A DNA stretch of 64,000 nucleotides, taken from the IMG/VR virus record IMGVR_UViG_3300009788_000098, positions 21,244 to 85,243 of that record; one strand, written 5' to 3'. Each line of letters opens with the position of its first letter. Position 1 is the stretch's first letter. Below the pieces are notes generated by a model. The model was given only the letters and a program-made list of their open reading frames with translations, made no database searches and was not told the origin of the DNA. This stretch comes from a virus. Both the position numbers and the translations under genes were made by a program. This document shows, one piece after another, positions 42,621 to 52,044 of this stretch.

Positions 42621-45600
42621 GACAGATTCGTTCTATCCAGCGGATTAGGGGGAGGGACTTCAAACTTGAACCCCAGAGCGTCAATAATCCGTTGTGCCTT
42701 TATTGCTCCAATGCCGTGTAGTTGCTGCAATCCATCTGCGCCCAATGCCAACACGCCTTCTTGTGTCGTTATGCCTATGGTTTCTAATTGTTCTGCAATT
42801 GCAGGTGATATACCTGGCAGGGAACGCAAGTCTGATATCTGTGCTGTTTCAACAGGGGCAACAGGTCGTTGCATAATTTCTTCAATGGTCTTAAGTTTAG
42901 GGACATCTGGTTGAACATCTGGCTGGGCAACTTCTTGAGCAACCTCTTGAGCAAGTTCTTGGGCAGGCTCGGTGACACTTTCTTGAGCAGACGCTTGGAC
43001 AATTGGCTGGACATCCATCTCTATCAACTGTGGCACACCAGGCATATCAACTATTTCTGCTATCTCAATAGCCACATCCTGTATTGTTGCGGGGATAGGA
43101 GTAAAAAAGTGTGGCTGTGCTTCAACATCCGATCTATGAACAAGGAACTCTGCTCCGCCACCCTTATGACCATATCGTGTTCCTGTCGCAGCACCAACCA
43201 CTTTTTGATTACCCTTATTGGGATGTGTATACTTGCACATCAAAAAGTTATCATCTTCGCTACGCATCTTTTCCACCGTAGCAGAATTATCATTTATCAC
43301 ATTCAAATTTGGCCTGGATGTGCGTCTGCCGCCACAACCACTACAACTTTTAGCCACAGGAACCTCCTTTAGTACTCTCTCTGAATATTGTAACATTTTT
43401 ACAGCAATACGTCTACCCTGTTCTGTGTGCTTGCTTGCCTTTTCACGCCGTGTGCCAGTGTGCATCTTGTAACTTATTAGCTGTTCTGGCAATCTGACAT
43501 AACAATAGTTGCGTGCCATCACCCAGTGGTAGAGAACGTCTTCAAAACTCTCCATAGTTTCGTCAAATCCACCAATAGCCATATGCCATGCTTTAGGTAC
43601 AAGACAGGTAACAAGACACCAATGGAATGGCTTTGCGTAATCAGCCCCCTTTTTCTCAGGTTGCCGTTGTGCCCTCTCACAGTCATAGTCAGCAGACCTG
43701 CCTGAGATTGTGGCGATATTAGTACGCGTATTGTAATGAAGAACCTCTTCTGCTTTGAAGTTCTTTTTCAAATCCTCATCAGTTGTCACATGAGAACTTA
43801 CGTAGTCTGTGTAGACAATTGCACCCTCGTCTTGGAAGGCAAACAGACACTTTTCCAGAAACTCAGGGGCGAATTGGTCATCAGCGTCCAAGAATACGAG
43901 GAATGGCGCACGGGCATGTTCTGCCCCTCTGTTACGTGCGTACCCTGGCCCTTTGCTGCCAGTTTTGACAAGGCGCACATAGGGATATGCGACCAGTTCA
44001 GGCTCGTTGGGGCTATCCCATGCCAGAACCACCTCCCACAAGCGGTAAGTCTGTGACTCAACACTGTCGAGAGCGTTATAGACTTCCTTTTCGTGTCCTT
44101 CACCAACAGGTATAACGATACTCACAACAGGTTCATCATACTGACGTACAGGGTGAGATGCGCGTTTTTCAGGAGGTGTAGTACGGCAGGCAAACGGGAA
44201 CTTCTTATCCTTTGCGTGGGGGTGCATACTTAGCCAGCGTGGTTCAGTAAGTTCGTCAGAATGTTGCCCCTTGTTGCCCGAAACCATACCTGTACCCAGA
44301 CTGTAGATGAATAGACCAGCCTTGGTGACTTGTCTGACCCCATAACCGATTGCCATGATGCGCGTCCAGAGGTCTGCATCTTCTGATCCTGCGCCAAGAG
44401 GGGCATAACGTGACTTATATCCCCCTGTGCGCTCCCATGCTTTCTTGCGGACAACACAACATGTGGGGACTTGATTATGACCACGTGCGTTGTCTTTGGA
44501 ACGATAGGTGAATTGTAAGTCGTAGTTACAATCGGAAGGCCATGTAGTCAGTCCTTCTTTGCCATCAGCCTTTATGCCCCAGATACCCGTGTATGCGATA
44601 CCCAATGATGGGTCTTTCTCTAGCTCTGGCAAACATGCTTCTAAGAACTTGGGTGCTATCTTATCGTCAGCATCAATGCAACATATGTATTCGCCTCGTG
44701 CTTCTTCTATACCACGATTGCGGGCTACGGCTACCCCACTGTTCCGCTGTGCAATGTAGCGCACATTCTGGTATTTTTGTGCCAGTGCTGTAGCGACTTC
44801 AGAGGTATTATCTGTACTACCATCGTCAACTATGATAATCTCAAGTGCGGGACGTGCTTGTTCCAGTGCGCTTACAACTGCGCGTTCCAACATGTTCGCG
44901 TAATTGTAGACTGGAACTATCACAGATACCTGCCCCTTGTACGGATGTGGTTTCATTGCAAGGCGGTAGATACCAGCAACCTGTTCTGCAATGACCTCCC
45001 ACTTGTATTCCTTAGACATCTCACGTCCGTTCTTGCCCAGAGTGTCGCGGTGTTCAATACAGTACGCAAGACCACGAGCGAAGTCATCTATGTCATTAGG
45101 GCGTGCAAGGTAGCCATTTCTCCCATGTTCAATTAGCTCTTTATTCCCTCCCCACGCAAAGCCCAGAACTGGTACAGCAGCGGCCATTGCTTCTAGCACT
45201 CCAATGCCAAAGGTCTCTTTTGTGGTAGACAGATAGACCGTTGCTTGTTCAACGAGCTTCTTCATTTCAGCATGGGGGCGCAATCCTATCTCTTTGATAT
45301 TGGGCAAGTTCTTATTATACCCAACTGGCAAGAATGTTGTCAGATAGCGTATACCTTTCACCTTTTCAGCAAGTTGCACCATGGGAGTAGGGTCACACAC
45401 GTCACGGTTGCGGTTCTTGTTCCACAGCACGTAATCACCGTGTTCCTGCACATTCCATTCTTCCACCTCTATTCCGTGCGGGACAATATGGGGATCAATG
45501 CGCATATCGCGGCGTATGGTCTCTGCAACCCACTCTGTAGGGACTGTGACCTCTCTAGCATGGCGCAGGGCTTCTATAACGTTGCGGTTGGCGTTGTATT

Positions 45601-45835
45601 CTGGGGCTGTGCATTGGTAGTCGCTCGACCAATATAAGCCGTGGCTGTGACAAATATCAGCTTGCTTACCCGTAGTCCCCGCGTGTGCTGCTAACAAATC
45701 AAAGCTAGATGCCGCTTTAGGAACAAGTTCAACTCCATAGCTAGGCAAGTACTGAAAATATGCTTGGATGCACCGGCGAATGCCACTCTCGTGCTTGCTA
45801 TAGTCGTCCCTATGCGGAATCATCATCACTTTCAT
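42617..45835 (-). CDS. triple glycosyltransferase fused to a helix-hairpin-helix domain
   Basis: 1072 residues. Residues 1-295: GT4-like half (TVPTEWVAETIRRD, then TFGIGVLEAMAAAVPVLGF). About 300-545: GT2 domain (VIVPVYNYANMLERAVV, IDADDK). About 580-860: second GT2 (VSIVIPVGEG, VFLDADDQFAP). Near 865: SCSGCGGRR zinc knuckle. About 955-1000: Gln/Val/Pro linker. About 1005-1060: two HhH motifs (RSLPGISPAIAEQLETIGIT, QQLHGIGAIKAQRIIDALG). It probably builds a glycan; HhH domains usually bind DNA. Confidence 0.9.
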   Translation of the reverse strand: MKVMMIPHRDDYSKHESGIRRCIQAYFQYLPSYGVELVPKAASSFDLLAAHAGTTGKQADICHSHGLYWSSDYQCTAPEYNANRNVIEALRHAREVTVPTEWVAETIRRDMRIDPHIVPHGIEVEEWNVQEHGDYVLWNKNRNRDVCDPTPMVQLAEKVKGIRYLTTFLPVGYNKNLPNIKEIGLRPHAEMKKLVEQATVYLSTTKETFGIGVLEAMAAAVPVLGFAWGGNKELIEHGRNGYLARPNDIDDFARGLAYCIEHRDTLGKNGREMSKEYKWEVIAEQVAGIYRLAMKPHPYKGQVSVIVPVYNYANMLERAVVSALEQARPALEIIIVDDGSTDNTSEVATALAQKYQNVRYIAQRNSGVAVARNRGIEEARGEYICCIDADDKIAPKFLEACLPELEKDPSLGIAYTGIWGIKADGKEGLTTWPSDCNYDLQFTYRSKDNARGHNQVPTCCVVRKKAWERTGGYKSRYAPLGAGSEDADLWTRIMAIGYGVRQVTKAGLFIYSLGTGMVSGNKGQHSDELTEPRWLSMHPHAKDKKFPFACRTTPPEKRASHPVRQYDEPVVSIVIPVGEGHEKEVYNALDSVESQTYRLWEVVLAWDSPNEPELVAYPYVRLVKTGSKGPGYARNRGAEHARAPFLVFLDADDQFAPEFLEKCLFAFQDEGAIVYTDYVSSHVTTDEDLKKNFKAEEVLHYNTRTNIATISGRSADYDCERAQRQPEKKGADYAKPFHWCLVTCLVPKAWHMAIGGFDETMESFEDVLYHWVMARNYCYVRLPEQLISYKMHTGTRREKASKHTEQGRRIAVKMLQYSERVLKEVPVAKSCSGCGGRRTSRPNLNVINDNSATVEKMRSEDDNFLMCKYTHPNKGNQKVVGAATGTRYGHKGGGAEFLVHRSDVEAQPHFFTPIPATIQDVAIEIAEIVDMPGVPQLIEMDVQPIVQASAQESVTEPAQELAQEVAQEVAQPDVQPDVPKLKTIEEIMQRPVAPVETAQISDLRSLPGISPAIAEQLETIGITTQEGVLALGADGLQQLHGIGAIKAQRIIDALGFKFEVPPPNPLDRTNLS

Positions 45836-46626
45836 TTTGCTATCCTAAACGCTATCAAACTATCAACTTGCAATATCAATTCGCAACTCGGTGCTACCAG
45901 CTCATCAATCGCAATCTTCACTTCAGGCCACTCAACGTTGTCATGTTCATTGTCCCCGTAGTCGTCAAATGCAATGATACCGCCAGGTGTAATGCGGGGA
46001 AGCCATGTGTCAATATCGCCACGCACGCCCTCTCTGCTGTGATCGCCGTCAACGAACACCATGTTAATCTTGTCAGTACCCGTGAGAAGTCTCACGTTGC
46101 CTGCGGACACTGTTTTGCTGTCTTGTAATATCTGGTAGTGACGACCTTGTATGTCTATTCCGACAAGCGCATTGAGTTCTCCTTGCAATGAGCCTAATGC
46201 GCCATCCTGGTTGACATCAATGGTGCAAACACTAACATCAGAACGAGTCTCTAACATGGCGACAGACGATGTGCCTGCTCCTGCACCGATGTTGATAATT
46301 AGTGGTGCGGGAGGGAGTGTTATAACTAGCCCCTTTATGCCTAATACTTCCTTTTCAGTAAGGTAGCCAAATGCGTTTGATAATTCAATTGCTTTGCTCA
46401 TTTTCACCTCGGTCAGTAGATGCCAGAACTTGCGTACCTGGTCACGGTCACTCTCTTTCTCTTTTTCTGTCAGTTGTTCATAGGAAGTGTTAGCTTGCCT
46501 TAGCCAACGTGACATTTGCTCAGGGGAGAATAATGTGCCGTCTGCTTGTTCAGACATATAGTTTATCCAATGCGCCCAAATATCGTGCTGTGCGCTTGCA
46601 AGTTTCTCAAATAGCACACTATCCAT
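45832..46626 (-). CDS. class I SAM-dependent methyltransferase
   Basis: 264 residues. SAM loop INIGAGAGTSSVAML near residue 112, IDVNQDG acid after strand 2, and VDGDHSREGVRGDIDTW, typical of Methyltransf_24-like sugar or small-molecule methylases. Overlaps both neighbours. Probably modifies a glycan in this block. Confidence 0.83.
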   Translation of the reverse strand: MDSVLFEKLASAQHDIWAHWINYMSEQADGTLFSPEQMSRWLRQANTSYEQLTEKEKESDRDQVRKFWHLLTEVKMSKAIELSNAFGYLTEKEVLGIKGLVITLPPAPLIINIGAGAGTSSVAMLETRSDVSVCTIDVNQDGALGSLQGELNALVGIDIQGRHYQILQDSKTVSAGNVRLLTGTDKINMVFVDGDHSREGVRGDIDTWLPRITPGGIIAFDDYGDNEHDNVEWPEVKIAIDELVAPSCELILQVDSLIAFRIAK

Positions 46627-47338
46627 TGTTTTCTACCTTTGGTGGCACTTCTTTGGGTAACCACCGCTTTATCTTCTCCAAGTGTTCAGCGGGTATTCTG
46701 TCAGTACAAACCTGCCCCGTGCCAACATTTGAGCCATTGGTGTACCTGATAGGGTTCTGACGTGTGCCGAGAACCAACATCTCACGCTCATTGACAACTG
46801 ATGTGCCCTGCATTTCTACCTCCCACGGGTTCCAGTCAGGCATTAGAACGGTCAATAACAGTTCTTTATTCCATATTGCAGCTTGTAATGACATTTCATA
46901 CGGTGAACCGGGCGCATGAATGAGATCATAGTGTCCGTAGGGCTCGTAGTCTCTCATCCCGCCAGCATATAACCTGTCCATCGTCAAGTCCATGCGGAGA
47001 ACTAGAGGGTTGATACACATGTATTCTAACAGTGTAACTACTCCCCTTACATCCACAGTCCTGTTCAACCAGTAATCGTCCAGCAATAGCACGACAAGTT
47101 GCTCTGGGATACTGTTGAGATATTTGACAAACCCATTTGTCCACTTCTCTTTAGGCCAACCGTCCGCAAGGTTGACAGGTACAGGCGTGAAGTTCTCTGG
47201 AAGGGCGAACGGGGGAAGGGACTCGCACAGGACATCTACCGGCTGTTGAGCAGACCAATAGACGTTGAACAGATATGCCATTGGGCGTAGTGCCCACATT
47301 TGTTTATCGCATGTTGTTACGAGTACTTTGTAGTTCAT
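46619..47338 (-). CDS. glycosyltransferase-like protein
   Basis: 239 residues. MNYKVLVTTCDKQMWALRPM starts a Rossmann-type strand, and VVLLLDDYWLNR near residue 90 looks like a DxD-type site. The rest (YAGGMRDYEPYG) has no strong motif. Its place among methyltransferases and the triple glycosyltransferase supports a sugar role. Confidence 0.65.
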   Translation of the reverse strand: MNYKVLVTTCDKQMWALRPMAYLFNVYWSAQQPVDVLCESLPPFALPENFTPVPVNLADGWPKEKWTNGFVKYLNSIPEQLVVLLLDDYWLNRTVDVRGVVTLLEYMCINPLVLRMDLTMDRLYAGGMRDYEPYGHYDLIHAPGSPYEMSLQAAIWNKELLLTVLMPDWNPWEVEMQGTSVVNEREMLVLGTRQNPIRYTNGSNVGTGQVCTDRIPAEHLEKIKRWLPKEVPPKVENNG

Positions 47339-47348
47339 CCACTATTCC

Positions 47349-47870
47349 TCATCGGCACATCCATATTGTGCGGTAAGCATCACGGTCTACCACATGTGTT
47401 CTGCCAAGCGGCTTAGCATACTCAAAGTGCCTCAATAAGAGGTTGAGCATCTGTTCGTCATTAGAGATACCGGTATTGAATGGTTCTGGCTCGTATCGGA
47501 CTTCGATGAGTGAAATCTTGAAGTTGTCTGCCATCCATTGTAGAGTTGCAGGGATATCATTGAGATAGGCAAGAACACTAAAACACATGCAAATATCAGC
47601 TTGTGCAAGAATAATAACACTACCTTTAACAAGTTCATTGATATCTATGTTCATCAACTCAATATCTTTAGTGCTTGATACAAACAACTCAACCTCATCT
47701 ATTCCTTTCACCCACTTCGCGCCAGCTATGTGAGCACGCCATGTAAAATCGCCATATCCACACCCCAAGTCAATTACACGTTTCTTCCGAAAGTTCACTG
47801 CTTGCGAGATAGGTCGCCACATATCATTGGCACGAGTATTATAGTCAGTTTGTTCTATGATGTTTTGCAT
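47349..47870 (-). CDS. small class I SAM-dependent methyltransferase
   Basis: 173 residues. VIDLGCGYGDFTWRA near residue 33 is the SAM loop, and IDEVELF is the acidic end of strand 2. Minimal Rossmann methylase with no added domain. Overlaps the next upstream gene by 16 bases. Substrate unknown. Confidence 0.8.
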   Translation of the reverse strand: MQNIIEQTDYNTRANDMWRPISQAVNFRKKRVIDLGCGYGDFTWRAHIAGAKWVKGIDEVELFVSSTKDIELMNIDINELVKGSVIILAQADICMCFSVLAYLNDIPATLQWMADNFKISLIEVRYEPEPFNTGISNDEQMLNLLLRHFEYAKPLGRTHVVDRDAYRTIWMCR

Positions 47871-48109
47871 ACTACAGTTCCAGTTGACTCTGTCAATTTG
47901 CCTTCTTTATATGAATAAGCACCTGCTTCAAAACTAGATATCGGAACATAATCAACCTTTCCATCCAGATAAGTTAGTTGATAACACAACCTGCGAGGGA
48001 GGTTTTCAGGAGTGCAATAGTAAACCCCAGTAATTATAGGGTAGAAATCACTATCACTTCTATATGCGTACCTATGTTCTGGTTTTGCAAGTACTTGTTC
48101 AATTCTCAT
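47855..48109 (-). CDS. 84-residue protein of unknown function
   Basis: Start MRIEQVLAKPEHRYAYRSDS, overlapping the kinase-like gene by 4 bases. Beta-rich, Tyr-rich (VYYCTPENLPRRLCYQLTYL). Coupled on both sides in the glycosylation block. No family recognised. Confidence 0.55.
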   Translation of the reverse strand: MRIEQVLAKPEHRYAYRSDSDFYPIITGVYYCTPENLPRRLCYQLTYLDGKVDYVPISSFEAGAYSYKEGKLTESTGTVVCKTS

Positions 48110-48597
48110 TGTTTGCACAGTTGCTCCCACGTCTTGTTTATCCAGTATTCGTCATTCGGGGGTCTTTTGTCAGGTCTTGGGTCACATGCCAACCGACTCT
48201 CTGCCCAGTCGATGATATAGGGATGATTGTCCTTTACTATCACAGCAGCAGTAGTAAGATCGCCATGCCTGATGCCATACGCTCCCAATTCCCCCAATAT
48301 TCTCTGCTTGTGTTGCATAAACTTGTCTACATCTGTCACAGGTTGACTTTCTCCTAAATCATCCATAGCAATTGTAAATCTGTCCAGTCGCATGGCTCTT
48401 GGAACATAACCTGTGTGCTGTAACCTTCGCAGAATATATATCTCATTCTGTATCAAAAAGGGAATAGAGCGTTTATATATTTCCCCTTTGCCGCGCCACA
48501 CTATGCTAATGCCGTTGTCAGACAGTTTCTCAACCACCGCAAGCAGTGTCAGCTCATCGGGCGCAAACTCGTGTATCAGTTCTAACCAACGGTTCAT
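48106..48597 (-). CDS. small kinase/phosphotransferase-like protein
   Basis: 163 residues; start in an ATGA overlap (MNRWLELIHEFAPDE). GIRHGDLTTAAVIVKDNHPY, then IIDWAES, matches the HxD catalytic loop and DFG-like metal site of RIO/APH-type kinases. The N-lobe is short (about 60 residues), with ILRRLQHTGYVPRA after it. It may phosphorylate a sugar or small molecule. Confidence 0.7.
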   Translation of the reverse strand: MNRWLELIHEFAPDELTLLAVVEKLSDNGISIVWRGKGEIYKRSIPFLIQNEIYILRRLQHTGYVPRAMRLDRFTIAMDDLGESQPVTDVDKFMQHKQRILGELGAYGIRHGDLTTAAVIVKDNHPYIIDWAESRLACDPRPDKRPPNDEYWINKTWEQLCKQ

Positions 48598-48857
48598 GGG
48601 TTCTCCCAGCTCCATTCTGTAGCTAATTCTTTATGCCAATCATAGTTAGCACATGAACCAAGCAAGACGCAAACAAGGTCACCGTTAGAAATAGCTACTA
48701 TCTCTGCCCATTTGTGATACCAGTATTCTTTCTCTACTGCTTCTGCCAATTGCTTTGCTTCTTCAATAGTTGAACTAACACCACGATAGTCTGCCACTAT
48801 ATTTGGTAGTCTAATTTCGTCGTGCTGATAACAGAACTTTACAAATACGTAATACAT
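48594..48857 (-). CDS. 87-residue protein, first gene of the minus-strand glycosylation block
   Basis: MYYVFVKFCYQHDEIRLPNI, start behind AAGGAGAACAT and the promoter at 48876. Mixed alpha/beta with a helix (SSTIEEAKQLAEAVEKEYWY). No known family. Translationally coupled to the kinase-like gene. Confidence 0.6.
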   Translation of the reverse strand: MYYVFVKFCYQHDEIRLPNIVADYRGVSSTIEEAKQLAEAVEKEYWYHKWAEIVAISNGDLVCVLLGSCANYDWHKELATEWSWENP

Positions 48858-48875
48858 ATGTTCTCCTTCGCATGT

Positions 48876-48904
48876 ATTGTAACAATTCTTGTCCAATTTG
48901 TCAA
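48876..48904 (-). promoter_or_regulatory. minus-strand promoter of the glycosylation block
   Basis: TTGACA at 48904-48899, 17-base spacer, TACAAT at 48881-48876. It gives the block between the capsid gene and the connector genes its own transcription, as expected for a moron-like insertion. Confidence 0.85.
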
Positions 48905-48919
48905 GATAAACGGTAATGC

Positions 48920-48946
48920 CCCCTGACATTTCTGCCAGAGGGCAAG
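48920..48946 (-). terminator. hairpin after the major capsid gene
   Basis: On the minus strand GCCCTCTGGC and GTCAGGGGGC form a 10-bp stem (two wobbles) around AGAAAT. It follows the capsid stop by about 40 bases. No T-run follows, so termination may be partial, letting some late transcripts continue. Confidence 0.55.
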
Positions 48947-48986
48947 GAAGGAGAAAGTGCAAAATGTTACTGCAACATTATGCCCA

Positions 48987-50444
48987 TTAGTTCCAGACTG
49001 CGTAGAAGGTGTCTTGCCCACGTATGGATAGACCACCATCAGCGAAGTAGGAGCTTGCAGGATCGCTAGAGCGTAGATGCTGAAGCGGCACGTATTTCAC
49101 ATTCTGTATCTTTCCAGCTAACTGAGGGGTAACGAGAATGACGCGCTGTTCAGATTTCAAGGCCAATTCGTAACAGAACCTTGTCTGGGACAGTGCCCAT
49201 TCGTAAATCCCATCATCAGTCCAGAACGTTTGCATGTTCCGCAACAGAGCTATATTAGCCTGTGCGATGCCATCGTTATAGTCAAGATGTTCACGCTTTG
49301 TAGCGAGAATGGTTCCACCGCGCGCCTTGATGGGCACGAAGTAGATGGAACTAGCATATTCGCTAGCGTTGAGATTGCTGGAGTCATTTGTGCCGTTAGC
49401 TTCATAGATGCCATCATCTACAATAACGGGATAGTTTCGACCATTGATGTCGATTGTCATGCCAGACCGCATTGCATCACGGTCTCTCATGTTCTCTCGT
49501 CCGTCAATTACGGTGCGTGAACCCGCACCAACAACACTATTCGCACAGCGATTGGTGTTGTACTGACAAGGCCAGATTTCGGTCAGCACCTGCCACAGTT
49601 CGGGGCGCATCACCCACACCCAGTCAACGGGCAACATGCCCATTCTGCGTGCGTTGAAATAGATGTACCATTCGAGCATAGACATGTACTCAACGATTGA
49701 AGGCGCAGTGCCCTCAACGTCAGCATAGCCAAAATCCTTCACGTCAGAGTCCATCGCAGAACATGCAACATTAGTGTACTTGTCAACGTAACCTGTTGCA
49801 ATCAGTGCGTCCAAACCAGCGAACTCAGTACCCCACTTGTCGTTGGTTCCGAACACGCCCTGCCACATGGTATAGTTGAGTTTCCGTTCAGCGTTAATGC
49901 CAGCGGTGACCATTGCTGCGGCGGTTATGATGGACAAAATCTGTCTTGTCTTGCCCTCCAAACCACGAGGTTCGAGCTTAGTTAGCCCAAGCACCTCTCC
50001 TGCCACACGCAGGTCTTTGAAGTCGCCACGATGTAACCGGCGCATTGTGTTATTGAACTCAATAGTGGGAGTATCGACACGAAGCAGACCGAACCTTGCG
50101 GTCTGGTCACAAGACTTCATGTGTCCGAAAGCGGCGGGGTCACAGGCATTTGCTAATGCGGTCTGCACACCACCATCTGTATCGGTAAAACCAGTAATTG
50201 TTGAATATGTTGGGTCTTCGTCCACACTTGCAATCATCGGAAGGACTGGAGCAATACCCACGGGGCGGATGTGTGCAGTGACAACATCACGCTCTGTAGT
50301 TCTGCTAAACATTCCACCTAACCCGTGTAACTGGTTAGCCGTCTGTACAGTGGACACAGTATCATGCTTCTGCTCAAGGGCTTTCATAAACAGAAGGTTC
50401 TGATTCTCCAACGCTTCAGTTAGTGCATTTAATTCGTCAGACAT
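48987..50444 (-). CDS. major capsid protein
   Basis: 485 residues, directly after the protease/scaffold gene. N-terminal helix, then GIAPVLPMIASVDEDPTY and the domain with NARRMGMLPVDWVWVMRPE, GRENMRDRDAMRSG, VDDGIYEANG. The C-terminal LRSSDPASSYFADGG is typical of large HK97-fold capsids. Order (portal, protease, scaffold, capsid) supports it. It forms the head shell. Confidence 0.85.
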   Translation of the reverse strand: MSDELNALTEALENQNLLFMKALEQKHDTVSTVQTANQLHGLGGMFSRTTERDVVTAHIRPVGIAPVLPMIASVDEDPTYSTITGFTDTDGGVQTALANACDPAAFGHMKSCDQTARFGLLRVDTPTIEFNNTMRRLHRGDFKDLRVAGEVLGLTKLEPRGLEGKTRQILSIITAAAMVTAGINAERKLNYTMWQGVFGTNDKWGTEFAGLDALIATGYVDKYTNVACSAMDSDVKDFGYADVEGTAPSIVEYMSMLEWYIYFNARRMGMLPVDWVWVMRPELWQVLTEIWPCQYNTNRCANSVVGAGSRTVIDGRENMRDRDAMRSGMTIDINGRNYPVIVDDGIYEANGTNDSSNLNASEYASSIYFVPIKARGGTILATKREHLDYNDGIAQANIALLRNMQTFWTDDGIYEWALSQTRFCYELALKSEQRVILVTPQLAGKIQNVKYVPLQHLRSSDPASSYFADGGLSIRGQDTFYAVWN

Positions 50445-50452
50445 TATACCTC

Positions 50453-51037
50453 CTATCGTACCTGCCCAGGAAGTGTCCCTGTCAGAATATCTACCAGGCC
50501 ACCTTCAAGCGGGTCATTAGTATCGCTCATCATGGTCTCTTCAGGGCCATCTTTAGCCAACTTTGTGCGACCATCGAGCTTTGCTTCATCGGCTTCTGTT
50601 GCACTGAACCACTGCAATTGCTTTCCCAAGATGACATCTGCGAACAACGCGGACTGAGAAACAGCAGGGGTGTTAGCGAGAGTGTGTTTGACCTGTTCCT
50701 CTATGTCTTTCTCTTTCTGGGCAACGGCTTCTGCGACAGGTGCAATCTTCTCGTCAACCATCGTACTAATCTGTTCAGCGAACTGTTTGCCGAATGCTTC
50801 AAAAACAGACTTCAACTGAGCAACTTGATCCTCAGTAAACGCCTGCTCATCCTCGCCTGCGCCCTTCTCAGGGTCAGACTCGGGGGGGTCTGATGGTGCA
50901 TCCTCTTCCTTGCGCTCCATACCAAGGTTATCAGCCATGTCAGAAACACCTTTCAGGCTTTCTGCCAGAGCATTGAGGTCAGCTTCAGAAAAACCATCAT
51001 CAATAAGTTGCTGTCGTTTTTCATCTGTTAATGCCAT
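50453..51037 (-). CDS. in-frame internal scaffold protein
   Basis: An ATG at 51037 follows AAAGGAGG by 5 bases, in the same frame as the large gene. It would give a separate 194-residue acidic scaffold (MALTDEKRQQLIDDGFSEAD), like lambda C/Nu3. Coiled-coil part VAQLKSVFEAFGKQFAEQIS. This is inference from the ribosome site and the domain boundary. Confidence 0.65.
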   Translation of the reverse strand: MALTDEKRQQLIDDGFSEADLNALAESLKGVSDMADNLGMERKEEDAPSDPPESDPEKGAGEDEQAFTEDQVAQLKSVFEAFGKQFAEQISTMVDEKIAPVAEAVAQKEKDIEEQVKHTLANTPAVSQSALFADVILGKQLQWFSATEADEAKLDGRTKLAKDGPEETMMSDTNDPLEGGLVDILTGTLPGQVR

Positions 51038-52015
51038 ATTTACCTCCTTTAGTATCGTAAATCCGGCTAGTTTATTAGCGGCAGCCCAAGCAGGGAGAGG
51101 GCTAATTTCTTTAGTTACGTGTTGAATGATTATGGTGGGGTCTTCATCGGAGCGTTTGATATACTGTGCTGGCATACCGTGCGAAACTCCCCACGCTACA
51201 TCACTATTCTGTATGGCAGTCGCTATTGGCTCGGCAATTTTGTTGAAATAGCCCGCCGCAACTGCACAACCGCTTTCTTCGTCATAGGCTACGGTGGTAG
51301 CCTTCCCCAATACCAGTTCAGGACAATGCCACAGCCATAGTTCTGGAAGTGGTGTTTCGCCTTTATCAACCATCTGCACAAAGCCTTTATGGGACTCTGA
51401 TGCGATGATTTCGGGCGGACTGTCCTCGTCACGGATGTTGTTACTGTAAGACGCAATCCACAACATCTGACCATCTTTTCCTTTGAGTATCGTAAATGTA
51501 TTTCTGTTCTTCCCCGCATTTTGCTTCTCTTTTTTGCTAACCAATTTTTTGCCCACCAAGCCAGAGAGACGCTTCATAAAGCCACTGAATACGTTTCGTA
51601 TACCCTTATCATTGTCGATTTCCTCATCAGCAATGACATTATCAACCATCGGCGAAATCATACTTGTAAGTTCCTTGACTTTCTTTTCTTGTTTCTCTAT
51701 TGCTTCTTCCATCGCCTCATACGAAGCATAAGAAATAAGCTCAATAGGTACTCCATTCACCTCGTCTACCTCTTTCTCGGCATCTAATTTTGTGTCAACC
51801 ACCTCTGCATATCCACTAGTTGTAACTGTACTTTCACTCATCTTGAACTCCTTCTTCTCAGCAGTAATCTTTTCGGCAATAATCAAAGCTGCTATCTGTG
51901 CAGTTGCCTTATCACGCGTAGTATGGCAACCCGCCAGCTTGTTATCGGTTTTCTTAACAACAGCAAATGGTTTGCCTTTACATCGAGTATCATTTCTAAC
52001 TATTTTCCAAGGCAT
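50453..52015 (-). CDS. prohead protease-scaffold polyprotein
   Basis: 520 residues. The start (CKGKPFAVVKKTDNKLAGCH) is a common N-terminus of phage capsid-maturation proteins. The middle (VAWGVSHGMPAQYIKR, then TKEISPLPAW) resembles a phage maturation protease, with S/H candidates in WGVSHG. The C-terminal third is acidic, coiled and scaffold-like. Internal starts with good ribosome sites lie at 51841 and 51037. It should process and shape the head. Confidence 0.78.
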   Translation of the reverse strand: MPWKIVRNDTRCKGKPFAVVKKTDNKLAGCHTTRDKATAQIAALIIAEKITAEKKEFKMSESTVTTSGYAEVVDTKLDAEKEVDEVNGVPIELISYASYEAMEEAIEKQEKKVKELTSMISPMVDNVIADEEIDNDKGIRNVFSGFMKRLSGLVGKKLVSKKEKQNAGKNRNTFTILKGKDGQMLWIASYSNNIRDEDSPPEIIASESHKGFVQMVDKGETPLPELWLWHCPELVLGKATTVAYDEESGCAVAAGYFNKIAEPIATAIQNSDVAWGVSHGMPAQYIKRSDEDPTIIIQHVTKEISPLPAWAAANKLAGFTILKEVNMALTDEKRQQLIDDGFSEADLNALAESLKGVSDMADNLGMERKEEDAPSDPPESDPEKGAGEDEQAFTEDQVAQLKSVFEAFGKQFAEQISTMVDEKIAPVAEAVAQKEKDIEEQVKHTLANTPAVSQSALFADVILGKQLQWFSATEADEAKLDGRTKLAKDGPEETMMSDTNDPLEGGLVDILTGTLPGQVR

Positions 52016-52044
52016 CTTTTACCCCAGTTGGGGCAACAAAAAAA

